Shown here: positions 15,272 to 23,142 of the stretch, one piece after another
How the letters are laid out: each line of letters starts with the position of its first letter
Position numbering within the stretch: the stretch's first letter is position 1
Notes under the pieces: generated by a model
Seen by the model: only the letters and a program-made list of their open reading frames with translations
What the model was told of the DNA's origin: nothing
Databases searched by the model: none
Assembly: GCA_019694315.1 (NCBI GenBank)
Contig: JAIBCE010000024.1
Span: 1 to 43,279, forward strand
DNA: 43,279 nt
From: Sandaracinaceae bacterium
GTDB taxonomy: Bacteria > Myxococcota_A > Polyangia > Polyangiales > Sandaracinaceae
Direction: 5' to 3'
Made by a program: the position numbers and the translations under genes

Positions 15272-16287
15272 GGCGCTCGGTGCGCGAGCTCGCGGCGAGC
15301 GTGGCGCTCGGCCTGCTCTCGGTGTGGGGCCTGCTCTTGGCGTGGGGCGCGCTCGCGCCCGGCGTGGCCCACGCGGAATTCCCGACCTTCGTGCACGTGG
15401 TGCGCGAGGGCGAGACGCTCGCGTCGATCGCGCAGCGCTACTACGGCGATCCGCGACGCGAGAGCGTGCTCGTCGCCGAGAACGGCCTCGAGACGCAGGG
15501 CGGCGTGCCGATCGTCATCGGTCTGCGGCTCGTGATCCCGGCGGTCGCGTATCACCGCGTGGGCGCGGGCGAGACGTGGGCCTCGATCGCGGAGCGCTAC
15601 TACGGTGCGAGCACCCGCGCGTTCGTGATCCAGGAGGCCAACCCGTCGGTGGAGGGGAGCCAGCCGGCCGAGGGTGCCGAGCTCCTCGTGCCCTATCCGC
15701 TGCGTCACGTGGCCGATCAGCGCGCCACCGTGCAGCGCGTCGCGCAGCAGTACTTCGACGACGCGCGCGCGGCGAACGTGATCCGTCGCTTCAACAACCT
15801 GCGCGGCACCCGCCTCACGCGCGGTCAGGTGATCCTCGTGCCACTGGCGGACCTCGTGATGAGCGACGAGGGTCGTCGCATCGTCGCCGAGGCCATGCCC
15901 GTCGCCGCACCGCAGGACACGGCGGGTGACGTGCGCGAGCTCCAGGAGCGCATCTCGGCCGAGCTTCCCGTGCTGCAGGAGGCCGTGCGCCGTGGCCAGT
16001 ACACCGAGGCGATCGGCATGGGCAATCGCCTCCTCGGCGCGGGCGAGCTCACGGGCAACCAGATCGTGACGATCCAGCGTGCTCTCGCGATCGCGTACGT
16101 CGCGGTGGATCGCAACGATCTCGCCATCGCCGCGTTCGTCGAGGCCCTCACGCGCCAGCCCGATCTCGAGCTCGACTCGGTCCGCACCTCGCCGACGGTG
16201 CTCGCGGCCTTCGGCACCGCACGCGAGCAGCTCGTGGCGGCGAGCCCGGAGCCCGAGGATGCGGGCGTGGACGCGCCCGCGCCCTGA
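15268..16287 (+). CDS. exported LysM-repeat protein
   Basis: A 339-residue protein starting at TTG 15268, overlapping the kinase stop (TTGA), with a purine-rich GAGGGAGAGG ribosome site just upstream; the GTG at 15280 is an alternative start. The signal peptide spans about residues 1-36 (VALGLLSVWGLLLAWGAL, cleavage near AHA-EF). LysM one (about 41-92) has HVVREGETLASIAQRYYGD, LysM two (95-142) has HRVGAGETWASIAERYYGA, and a third, degenerate copy (about 146-195) has VQRVAQQYFDDARAAN. LysM domains bind peptidoglycan or chitin-like glycans, so a periplasmic wall location is likely. Residues about 210-320 are helical and TPR-like (AIGMGNRLLGAGELTG, LAIAYVAVDRNDLAIAAFVE). A sensor or partner role for the linked kinase is inferred. 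Confidence 0.88.
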   Translation: MRRSVRELAASVALGLLSVWGLLLAWGALAPGVAHAEFPTFVHVVREGETLASIAQRYYGDPRRESVLVAENGLETQGGVPIVIGLRLVIPAVAYHRVGAGETWASIAERYYGASTRAFVIQEANPSVEGSQPAEGAELLVPYPLRHVADQRATVQRVAQQYFDDARAANVIRRFNNLRGTRLTRGQVILVPLADLVMSDEGRRIVAEAMPVAAPQDTAGDVRELQERISAELPVLQEAVRRGQYTEAIGMGNRLLGAGELTGNQIVTIQRALAIAYVAVDRNDLAIAAFVEALTRQPDLELDSVRTSPTVLAAFGTAREQLVAASPEPEDAGVDAPAP

Positions 16288-16404
16288 ACGGCTCGGACCG
16301 CGCAAAGCCGAACGAGGGCTCGAATTTCCCGAGGAATGGGGCGATCCTGGCGTGGGTTCGATCCGGGCACGCCGCTCGGCGGGCACGAGGAGGCGCTTCC
16401 GAAC

Positions 16405-17118
16405 ATGGCCATCGAGACCGCGTCCAGCGCCGCGCTCCAGTGTCAGGGCTGCGGCGCGCCGCTCGAGGCGAGCCGCGTCGATGTGAAGACGGGTCTCGCG
16501 TCGTGCGCGAGCTGCAACCGCGTGTTCAAGCTCGCGGGCGAGACCGCGCTCGTCGCGCTGCCCCCGCGCCCTGCGCCGCGCGTGATCCCCGACGCGTTCG
16601 ACACCCCCACGGCCACGAGCGCACCGAGCGACGGCTACCGCGGCTCGCGGGGCCGCGCCGAGCACACCTGGCGCTATCGGTGGTTCAAGTGGGTGGGTCC
16701 GTTCCTCGTGCTCTTCGGCCTCTTCTTCGCGGGCATCGCGATGACCTTCGTGGTGGGGGCGATCGCTGGCGGCGGCCTGTGGGGCCTGCTCTCGCTGCTC
16801 ATCCCGCACCTCTGGATCGGCCTGGCGGTCTCGTACGGCGGCCTCGCGACCACCCTGAACCGCACCACCATCTCGCTCGACGCGCGCTCGATCTCGGCGC
16901 GCACCGGCCCCATGCCGTGGCGCAACGTGAGCCTCGCGAGAGACGAGGCGGTCTCGGCCGATCACCAGGCGAGCTGGGGTCAGCGAGGGCAGACCTTCCA
17001 GGTGCGCATCGTGGGCAAGGACCACCGCGCGACGAAGCTCCTCGGCGGGCTCACCGAAGAAGAAGCGCGCTACCTCGCGGACGAGCTCAACGACGCGCTC
17101 TCTCGCGACGATCTCTGA
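16405..17118 (+). CDS. zinc-ribbon membrane protein
   Basis: A 237-residue protein from the ATG at 16405, with GAGGAGG about eleven bases upstream. Residues about 12-40 form a zinc ribbon with two CxxC pairs (CQGCGAPLE and CASCNRVFK). A Pro/Ala-rich linker follows, then two hydrophobic segments (VGPFLVLFGLFFAGIAMTFV and GLLSLLIPHLWIGLAVSYGG) and a C-terminal beta-rich cytoplasmic domain of about 85 residues (TTISLDARSISARTGPMPWR, TFQVRIVGKDHRATKLLGG) ending in a helix. The last part resembles PH-like or DUF3592-style domains. Function is unknown. In the 116-base gap before it, a GGTTCGATCC string resembles a tRNA T-loop but no tRNA fold can be drawn. Confidence 0.72.
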   Translation: MAIETASSAALQCQGCGAPLEASRVDVKTGLASCASCNRVFKLAGETALVALPPRPAPRVIPDAFDTPTATSAPSDGYRGSRGRAEHTWRYRWFKWVGPFLVLFGLFFAGIAMTFVVGAIAGGGLWGLLSLLIPHLWIGLAVSYGGLATTLNRTTISLDARSISARTGPMPWRNVSLARDEAVSADHQASWGQRGQTFQVRIVGKDHRATKLLGGLTEEEARYLADELNDALSRDDL

Positions 17119-17132
17119 CGGGTCGACGACGG

Positions 17133-17157
17133 GACGCGAACGACGACGCCTCGCGTC
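17133..17157. terminator. hairpin between convergent genes
   Basis: A 7-bp perfect stem (17133-17139 with 17151-17157) with an 11-base loop lies in the 54 bases between the convergent stops at 17118 and 17173. There is no T-tract; the terminator role is inferred. Confidence 0.3.
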
Positions 17158-17172
17158 TCTCGCGAACGGCCC

Positions 17173-19920
17173 TCAACACGGCGTGACCACGGGGCTGCCC
17201 GGGCAGAGCGCGCAGTCGCCGCCGGGGCACGGGATGCAGAAATTCTCCTGGCAATTGCCCGCGCCGTCGCAGCCGTTGTAGTCGCAGCCAGCGGGGTTCG
17301 AGGGGCTGTGCTGCCAGCCGGGCGCCCACGGCGACATGTCCTGGATGCCGCACTCGCTGTGGTAGTACATCGACATCGCGCAGAGGCCGTTCGCGGGGGA
17401 GCCGCCGAGCGTCGCCATGCACTCGGCCGCGCTCACGTCGTACGACGAGTACATCGGAGGCAGCGTCTGGCAGGTGCCGCAGCAGACCTGGCCGCCCCCG
17501 CAGTCGCGTCGCGCGCAGTCGGGATCGTCGCAGTCCGAAGGACCATCGCAGTCGTTGTCGATTCCGTCTCCGCAGCTCGTCTCGTTGGGACCGCCCGCGC
17601 AGGTGCACGCGCCGCCCATGCAGGTGCGACCGCTCGCGCACGTCTGGCCCGCGCACTCGGGATCGTCGCAGTCGACCTGACCGTCGCAGTCGTCGTCGCT
17701 CCCGTTGCTGCAGCTCTCACTGCCGCCCGGACACACGCAGGCGCTGCCGCCGCACACCCGCCCGAAGGCCGCACAAGAGCGGCCGTTGCAGTCACCGTCG
17801 GCGCAGTCGGTCGCGCCGTCGCAGTCGCCGTCCACGGCGTCGTCACAGCGCGTCTCCGAGCCACCACCGCTGCACACGCATGCGCTGCCCGAGCAGGTGC
17901 GCCCCGCGTCACCGCACACCTGGCCCGCGCAGTCCGAGTCGGCGCAGTCGACCGCGCCATCACAGTCGTCGTCCGCGTGGTTGCTGCAGCTGAGCTCGAA
18001 GCTCGAGGCGCACATGCAGGCGCGGCGGTCGCAGATCCTGCCCGCGCCGCAGGTGCGGAGCTCGCAGTCGAGATCGTCGCAGTCGGTCCCCGCGTCACAG
18101 TCGTTGTTCACGCCATCGTCGCACTGCGTCTCGACGCTGCCGCCTGGGCACGCGCAGCCGCCACCGACGCACAGCCGTCCCGCGCCGTCGCACGCACGTC
18201 CACCGCAGTCGGCGTCGCCGCAGTCGACGAGCCCGTCGCAGTCGTTGTCGGCGCCGTCCGAGCACGCGCTCTCCGTCGCGCCGCCCGGGCAGGCGCAGCT
18301 CGCGCCCGCGCACAGGCGTCCGTGCGAGCCACACGCTCGGCCGTTGCAGTCGGAGTCCGCGCAGTCGACCGAGGCATCGCAGTCGGAGTCCGCGCCGTCG
18401 TCGCACACCGTCTCGACGGGCCCACCTGGGCACATGCAGCCGCCCACGCCCGGCGTGCAGCACGTGCCCGACGAGCACACGCCCGACGCGCAGTCCCCGT
18501 CCTCGTCGCACCCACCACCGCTCGAGACGTCCGCGACGCACGCGCCAGCATCGCAGTGCGCGCTCGTGACGCAGAGGAGATCGTCGTCGGCGCCCAGCGC
18601 GGTGCACGTGCGCGCGCAGTGATCTCCGGCGTCGCCGCCGCCATCGCACGTGAAGAGCGCGCAGGGCGTGGACGTGCCCGAGTCCATGCACGAGCCGCTC
18701 GTGCAGCTCTGCCCGCCCGACTCGGCGTAGCCAGCGCCCGACGCGTCGCAGCGTCCGCTCGCGCACTCGGTCGGTGGATCGTCGGGGGTCGTGTCGCAGT
18801 CGTCGTCGACGCCGTTGCAGAGCTCGATCTGGCCCGGATGTCTCAGCGGATCCGCGTCGTCGCAGTCGGCACCGAGGCAGCCGCGGCCGACGCCATAGCC
18901 GTCGTCGTCGCCATCCACGCAGCAGCGCCCGCCGACCGGAGCGCACGCGCGCGCAGCGCCCATCGGCATGCACGCCAGGCCCGGTGGGCACGTGGGGTCG
19001 GCCTCGGAGCACGTGGGGACGCAGACGCTGCTGCCCACCGCGAGGCTCACGCACACAGCGCCGCTCTGGCACTCCGCCGAGACCGTGCAGGGGTCGCAGA
19101 TCAGGCCCATCCCTGGCGGACCTGCGTCCGGTGCGGGCGTGCTCGCGTCGATCATGCCCCCGTCGACGAAGACCGGATCGTCCACACAGCGATCCTCGCT
19201 CGTGGAGCAGTGCTGGGCCGGGCCACAGCGATCCTCGACGGGCTCGATGCACGCGCCGCCCTCGCAGGTCGCGGCGGCGGCGCAGCTCGGGCCGCCGACG
19301 CAGTCGCTGGCCGCGGCGCACAGCGTCGGCGTCGAATCGCACGCGTCGCCGAGGACCCTCCGATCGCAGCAGAAAGGGGCGGTCGCGGGATCGTCGGGGT
19401 TGCAGCGCGGATCGACGCAGCGGCCGTTGAGGCACTGGTTGTAGCCCGTGTCGCCGCCGGGCGCGGGGCAGACGACGTCCACGCAATTCGAGGTGATCGG
19501 GATGCGGAGCACGCGATCGCTCGAGAGGGTGATCGCGACGCAGCGCTCGACGAACGCGGCGCCGGAGTCGGCCGGTGCGCCCGGCGAGGCCGGCGGACGC
19601 AAGAGCCGGACACGCACGGTGTAGAGACCCGCCTGCAGCCCGCCGAAGTCGGCGAGGCCGAGGACGCCGCGCGCAGCTTGGTCCTGATCGCCCGTCTCGA
19701 GCACGCGGCCCTCGGTGTGGAGCGCGGGGGTGCCTGCCTCGCAGCGCGAGACGCCCTCGAGCAGGCGTACGTCGGCATAGCGCGCCTCGACGCCCGTCCG
19801 CAGACCGGTCTGGAGTCGCACGCTGAGCGACACGCCGCCGTTGTCGCAGCCGAGGCTGCACGCACCGACCAAGAAGACGATCGCGAGGAACCCCGGGCTC
19901 CGGGCCGAAGGAGCGTTCAC
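17173..19920 (-). CDS. large Cys/Asp-rich lipoprotein with MopE-like metal-binding motif
   Basis: A 915-residue protein with a lipoprotein signal (GFLAIVFLVGACSLGC, Cys 25). Residues about 28-150 are a beta domain (SVRLQTGLRTGVEARYADVR). Next come Cys-rich EGF-like stretches, then a MopE-type putative metal-binding block around 333-385 (DGDDDGYGVGRGC, CDDADPLRHPGQ, CNGVDDDCD) with Asp spacing like an EF-hand loop. Residues about 503-803 hold seven repeats of roughly 45 residues; each has a core such as CSDGADNDCDGLVDCGDADC followed by CG--GR-C-G--C-CPGG. The C-terminus (about 805-915) is another Cys-rich domain. The Asp-x-Asp arrangement suggests calcium binding and disulfide stabilisation on the outer surface. 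The divergent CPBP gene lies 65 bases away, with a small dyad (19930-19948) between. Confidence 0.85.
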   Translation of the reverse strand: MNAPSARSPGFLAIVFLVGACSLGCDNGGVSLSVRLQTGLRTGVEARYADVRLLEGVSRCEAGTPALHTEGRVLETGDQDQAARGVLGLADFGGLQAGLYTVRVRLLRPPASPGAPADSGAAFVERCVAITLSSDRVLRIPITSNCVDVVCPAPGGDTGYNQCLNGRCVDPRCNPDDPATAPFCCDRRVLGDACDSTPTLCAAASDCVGGPSCAAAATCEGGACIEPVEDRCGPAQHCSTSEDRCVDDPVFVDGGMIDASTPAPDAGPPGMGLICDPCTVSAECQSGAVCVSLAVGSSVCVPTCSEADPTCPPGLACMPMGAARACAPVGGRCCVDGDDDGYGVGRGCLGADCDDADPLRHPGQIELCNGVDDDCDTTPDDPPTECASGRCDASGAGYAESGGQSCTSGSCMDSGTSTPCALFTCDGGGDAGDHCARTCTALGADDDLLCVTSAHCDAGACVADVSSGGGCDEDGDCASGVCSSGTCCTPGVGGCMCPGGPVETVCDDGADSDCDASVDCADSDCNGRACGSHGRLCAGASCACPGGATESACSDGADNDCDGLVDCGDADCGGRACDGAGRLCVGGGCACPGGSVETQCDDGVNNDCDAGTDCDDLDCELRTCGAGRICDRRACMCASSFELSCSNHADDDCDGAVDCADSDCAGQVCGDAGRTCSGSACVCSGGGSETRCDDAVDGDCDGATDCADGDCNGRSCAAFGRVCGGSACVCPGGSESCSNGSDDDCDGQVDCDDPECAGQTCASGRTCMGGACTCAGGPNETSCGDGIDNDCDGPSDCDDPDCARRDCGGGQVCCGTCQTLPPMYSSYDVSAAECMATLGGSPANGLCAMSMYYHSECGIQDMSPWAPGWQHSPSNPAGCDYNGCDGAGNCQENFCIPCPGGDCALCPGSPVVTPC

Positions 19921-19985
19921 CCCTCGACGGTCTCAGGCGCGCCGAGACGCGGTCAATCTAATCGACGTCCCGTATCCTCCGCGCC

Positions 19986-20855
19986 GTGCGCCCGCGGCCC
20001 GTCTCGCCCATGATCGTGCTCGCCCTCTCGGGCGCCGCGCTCGTCTTGCTCGCCGCCACGGTGTGGCTCGAGGCCCTCGTGCTCGGCCTCGTCCGCGGGC
20101 AGCCCGCGAGCGTCGCGATCGGCACGGTGTCGCACGATCCCGGCGCGCTCGCGCTCGCGCAGCTCGTGGGCCTCGGCGTGCCGGTGCTCGTCGCGGCGTG
20201 GCTCGTCGAGGGCGGGCCTCGCGCGTTCGTCTCGCGGGCCCTCGCGCCGGTGCCCTGGGATCGCGCGCTCGCCGCCTTCCTCGCGGGGCTCGCGCTGCAG
20301 CTTCCGATGGTGGAGCTCAGCCACCTCGTGACCGACCTCTGGCCCGCGCTTCGTCATGCGCCCGAGGAAGAGGCCGCGCTGCGAGAGACGCTCCGCATCC
20401 ACGATCTCTACAGCGCCATCGCCGTGCCGATGGCCCTCGTCGTGCTCGCGCCGGTCACCGAAGAGCTGCTCTTCCGTGCCTTCGCGCAGCGAGAGCTCGC
20501 GCTACGCCTCGCGCGCGTCCCGGGGGGGCGTCCGCTCGTGATCGCGCTCGTGGCGCTCTTCTTCGCGGTCTTCCACATGGACGGCGCGAGCGTGCTCGCG
20601 ATCCTCGTCGCCGGGCTCGCGCTCGGGGCCATCGCCGATCGCTGGCAGAGCGTGCGTATCTCGATCGCGCTCCATGCCGGCGTGAACCTCGTGCCGGTCG
20701 CGCTCACCGCCTCGGTCGTGCCGATCGAGGGCTTCAACGACACCGATCCGAGCACACACGTGGCCCCGACGCTCGCGGTGGCGAGCGCGCTCGTGTCGGC
20801 GATCGCGTTCGGTCTCGCGTGGCGAGGCGGCGCGCCCCGCGACGTCCGCGCCTGA
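19986..20855 (+). CDS. CPBP-family intramembrane metalloprotease (CaaX protease-like)
   Basis: A 289-residue polytopic membrane protein starting at GTG 19986. It carries the three CPBP/ABI motifs: EE-x-x-x-R in TEELLFRAF (E159, E160, R164), F-x-x-x-H in FFAVFHMD (H197), and H-x-x-x-N in LHAGVN (H230), which bind the catalytic metal in the Rce1/MroQ superfamily. About seven to eight hydrophobic helices are seen. Bacterial members take part in bacteriocin self-immunity, peptide maturation or regulation. Nothing nearby indicates a bacteriocin, so the substrate is open. It stands 100 bases before the OPT transporter gene on the same strand; a shared transcript is possible, though a separate TAGCGT occurs before the latter. 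Confidence 0.87.
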   Translation: MRPRPVSPMIVLALSGAALVLLAATVWLEALVLGLVRGQPASVAIGTVSHDPGALALAQLVGLGVPVLVAAWLVEGGPRAFVSRALAPVPWDRALAAFLAGLALQLPMVELSHLVTDLWPALRHAPEEEAALRETLRIHDLYSAIAVPMALVVLAPVTEELLFRAFAQRELALRLARVPGGRPLVIALVALFFAVFHMDGASVLAILVAGLALGAIADRWQSVRISIALHAGVNLVPVALTASVVPIEGFNDTDPSTHVAPTLAVASALVSAIAFGLAWRGGAPRDVRA

Positions 20856-20955
20856 TCCACCCTGTTTCGTGGGGATCTCCGCGATCCTGGCCGGAGCGCG
20901 CGAGGATCTTCTCCCGATCGCCGGGCCGGGATAGCGTCGCCGCCTCCGAGGAACC

Positions 20956-22941
20956 ATGGCCGCCCCCACCACCGACTCGTCGTCCACCGCCTCGGGCACG
21001 CCCGAGGGCCTGCCCGATCTCTCGCAGCTGCCCGAAGAGGAGCGCGACAAGGCGTGGCTCAAGCACTACTACGCGGGCGACGGCACACCGCAGCTCACGA
21101 TGCGCGCGGTGGTGATGGGCGGTCTGCTCGGCGCCCTCATGGCGGTGTCGAACCTCTACACGACGCTCAAGCTCGGCTGGGCCTTCGGCGTCGCGATCAC
21201 CGCGAGCGTCCTCTCGTTCACGATCTGGAACACGTTCGTGGTGATGGGTCTCGCGAAGTCGCGGATGACCATCCTCGAGAACAACTGCATGCAGTCGACC
21301 GCGTCGGCGGCCGGCTACTCCACGGGCGGCACGCTCGCCACGGCGGTCGGCGCCATGCTGCTCATCACGGGTGACGCGGCGCGCCTGCCGTGGCTCCCCG
21401 TGGCGTTCTGGGTCGGCCTCACCGCGCTCCTCGGGGTGTTCCTCGCGATCCCGATGAAGCGCCAGATGATCAACAACGAGCAGCTGCCGTTCCCGTCGGG
21501 CATCGCGGCCGCCGAGACGCTGCGCTCCCTCTACGCCGCAGGCCAGGAGTCGGTGCTCAAGGCGCGCGCGCTCGTGATCGCGCTCGTCGTCGGCATCGCG
21601 AGCGCGTTCATGCGCGACGTGATGGGCTGGATCCCCTCGAGCATCCCGTTCGACTTCACGATCTTCGAGGCGCACGGCCGCACGATCCGCGGCGGCCAGA
21701 TGGGCGGCCTCGCGTTCGAGCCCGGTCTGCTCCTCATCGCCGCAGGCATGATCGTGGGCCTGCGCGTGAGCACCTGGATGCTCATCGGCTCGAGCCTCGC
21801 GTACTTCGTGCTCATCCCGTGGGCCGCAGGGCAGCCCGACTGGAGCGCCGAGGGCGTGACCTTCCTCGGCCACGTCGAGGCGATCCTCGGAGACGACGGC
21901 GGCATCGCGATGATCCGCGTGACGAAGTGGAGCCTCTGGCTCGGCACCGCGATCCTCGTGGCGTCGGGGCTCACGTCGTTCGCGATGAGCTGGCGGACGA
22001 TCCTCCGCGCCGTGCAGAAGGCGACGTCGGCCAAGGGCGGCAAGGACGGCGAGGCCGCCAAGGACGCCGATCCGGTGGGTCACCTCGAGGTGCCGGTGCA
22101 GTGGTTCGCGTGGGGCATGGCGCCGATCACGCTCGGCCTCGTGCTCGTGTGCTGGCTCTCGCTCGACATCGCGCCGTGGCTCGGCGTCGTGAGCGTGGGC
22201 CTCTCGTTCTTCCTCGCGCTCGTGGCGTGCCGCGCGACCGGCGAGACCGACACCACGCCCATCGGCGCGATGGGCAAGATCACGCAGTTCACCTACGCGA
22301 TCCTCGCGCCCGGCAACACCACCGTGAACCTCATGACGGCGGGCATCACCGCGGGCTCGGCGGGCTCGGCGGCCGATCTGCTCACCGACCTCAAGAGCGG
22401 CTACCTGCTCGGCGCCAACCCGCGGCAGCAGTTCCTCGCGCAGCTCGTGGGCGTCGTCTTCGGCGTGCCCGCGGTGATCGCCGCCTGGTACATGCTGGTT
22501 CCCGATCAGGCGCACCTCGAGGCGTTCAACTCGCCGGCGACGGGCATGTGGGCCGCGGTCGCGCGCGCTCTCTCGGGCGGCGTCGAGACGATCCCCGAGA
22601 CCGCACGCATGGCGATCATCGTGGGCGCGATCGCAGGCACCGCGCTCTCGCTCGCGGAGAGCATGGCCCCCAAGCACATCCGTCCGTGGGTGCCGTCGTC
22701 GATGGGCCTGGGCCTCGCGTTCGTCGTGCCCTTCCAGAACTCCTTCTCGTTCTTCCTCGGCGCGGTGATCGCGTTGATCTGGCAGCGCGTGAGCCCCAAG
22801 AGCGCGGAGCGCTACATCATCCCGATCGCGTCGGGCGTGGTGGCCGGCGAGTCGCTGCTCTCGGCAGGCAACGCGATGTGGAGCGCCGCGAGCGACCTGA
22901 TCTTCGGCGGCGGCGGCGGCGAGAGCGGCGGCGGTCACTGA
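20956..22941 (+). CDS. OPT-family oligopeptide transporter
   Basis: A 661-residue inner-membrane carrier with some 15 hydrophobic segments. OPT proteins take up small peptides or metal-chelate compounds, probably with protons. The N-terminal hydrophilic part is followed by the signature region (GALMAVSNLYTTLKLGWAFG and NNCMQSTASAAGYSTGGTLA), then NNEQLPFPSGIAAAETLRSL, typical of the bacterial branch. A cytoplasmic loop rich in Lys/Gly (TSAKGGKDGEAAKDADPVGH) splits the two halves, and LLTDLKSGYLLGANPRQQF is another conserved block. The ATG at 20956 has a strong GAGGAA ribosome site, and TAGCGT lies at 20932-20937. It ends in a Gly-rich tail (GGGGESGGGH) whose codons run straight into the tandem array downstream. 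Confidence 0.92.
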   Translation: MAAPTTDSSSTASGTPEGLPDLSQLPEEERDKAWLKHYYAGDGTPQLTMRAVVMGGLLGALMAVSNLYTTLKLGWAFGVAITASVLSFTIWNTFVVMGLAKSRMTILENNCMQSTASAAGYSTGGTLATAVGAMLLITGDAARLPWLPVAFWVGLTALLGVFLAIPMKRQMINNEQLPFPSGIAAAETLRSLYAAGQESVLKARALVIALVVGIASAFMRDVMGWIPSSIPFDFTIFEAHGRTIRGGQMGGLAFEPGLLLIAAGMIVGLRVSTWMLIGSSLAYFVLIPWAAGQPDWSAEGVTFLGHVEAILGDDGGIAMIRVTKWSLWLGTAILVASGLTSFAMSWRTILRAVQKATSAKGGKDGEAAKDADPVGHLEVPVQWFAWGMAPITLGLVLVCWLSLDIAPWLGVVSVGLSFFLALVACRATGETDTTPIGAMGKITQFTYAILAPGNTTVNLMTAGITAGSAGSAADLLTDLKSGYLLGANPRQQFLAQLVGVVFGVPAVIAAWYMLVPDQAHLEAFNSPATGMWAAVARALSGGVETIPETARMAIIVGAIAGTALSLAESMAPKHIRPWVPSSMGLGLAFVVPFQNSFSFFLGAVIALIWQRVSPKSAERYIIPIASGVVAGESLLSAGNAMWSAASDLIFGGGGGESGGGH

Positions 22942-23100
22942 TCGAGCAGCGATCACGGATCGAGCAGCGATCAGTGATCGAGCGCGGCGGCGGTCACGGA
23001 TCGAGCAGCGATCAGTGATCGAGCGCGGCGGCGGTCACGGATCGAGCAGCGATCACGGATCGAGCGCGGCGGCGGTCACGGATCGAGCGCGGCGGCCACG
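22941..23100. repeat. composite tandem array of 18-bp and 23-bp units
   Basis: Eight units abut without spacers, each opening with ATCGAGC. Unit A is 18 bp and has two forms that differ in the last three bases (CACGG or CAGTG endings); unit B is 23 bp and contains a run of GCGGCGGCGG and GGTCACGG. The order is A (22941), A' (22959), B (22977), A' (23000), B (23018), A (23041), B (23059), truncated B (23082-23100). The B unit resembles the last codons of the OPT gene, so the array may have grown from the gene's 3' end. GATC occurs many times. Confidence 0.9.
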
Positions 23101-23142
23101 TCGCTCTGGGCTGGGCCACGCGAAGATCCCCGACGGGGTCGG

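Noticed and set aside
16340-16385. tRNA-like T-loop string (GGGTTCGATCC) before the zinc-ribbon gene
   Set aside because: The flanking bases do not form a 5-bp T-stem, and no acceptor, D or anticodon arm can be drawn around it.
17308-20013. Long plus-strand frame (901 codons) opposite the Cys-rich lipoprotein
   Set aside because: Its Ala/Arg/Val-rich composition follows from the regular Cys/Asp codons of the real gene on the other strand.
19986-20855. CPBP/ABI protein as an abortive-infection or bacteriocin-immunity system
   Set aside because: The family name alone is not evidence; no bacteriocin, peptide precursor or defence gene is adjacent.
22941-23100. Repeat array considered as a CRISPR or replication origin
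   Set aside because: Units abut without unique spacers and differ in length, there are no cas genes, and no DnaA boxes or origin genes are seen despite many GATC sites.
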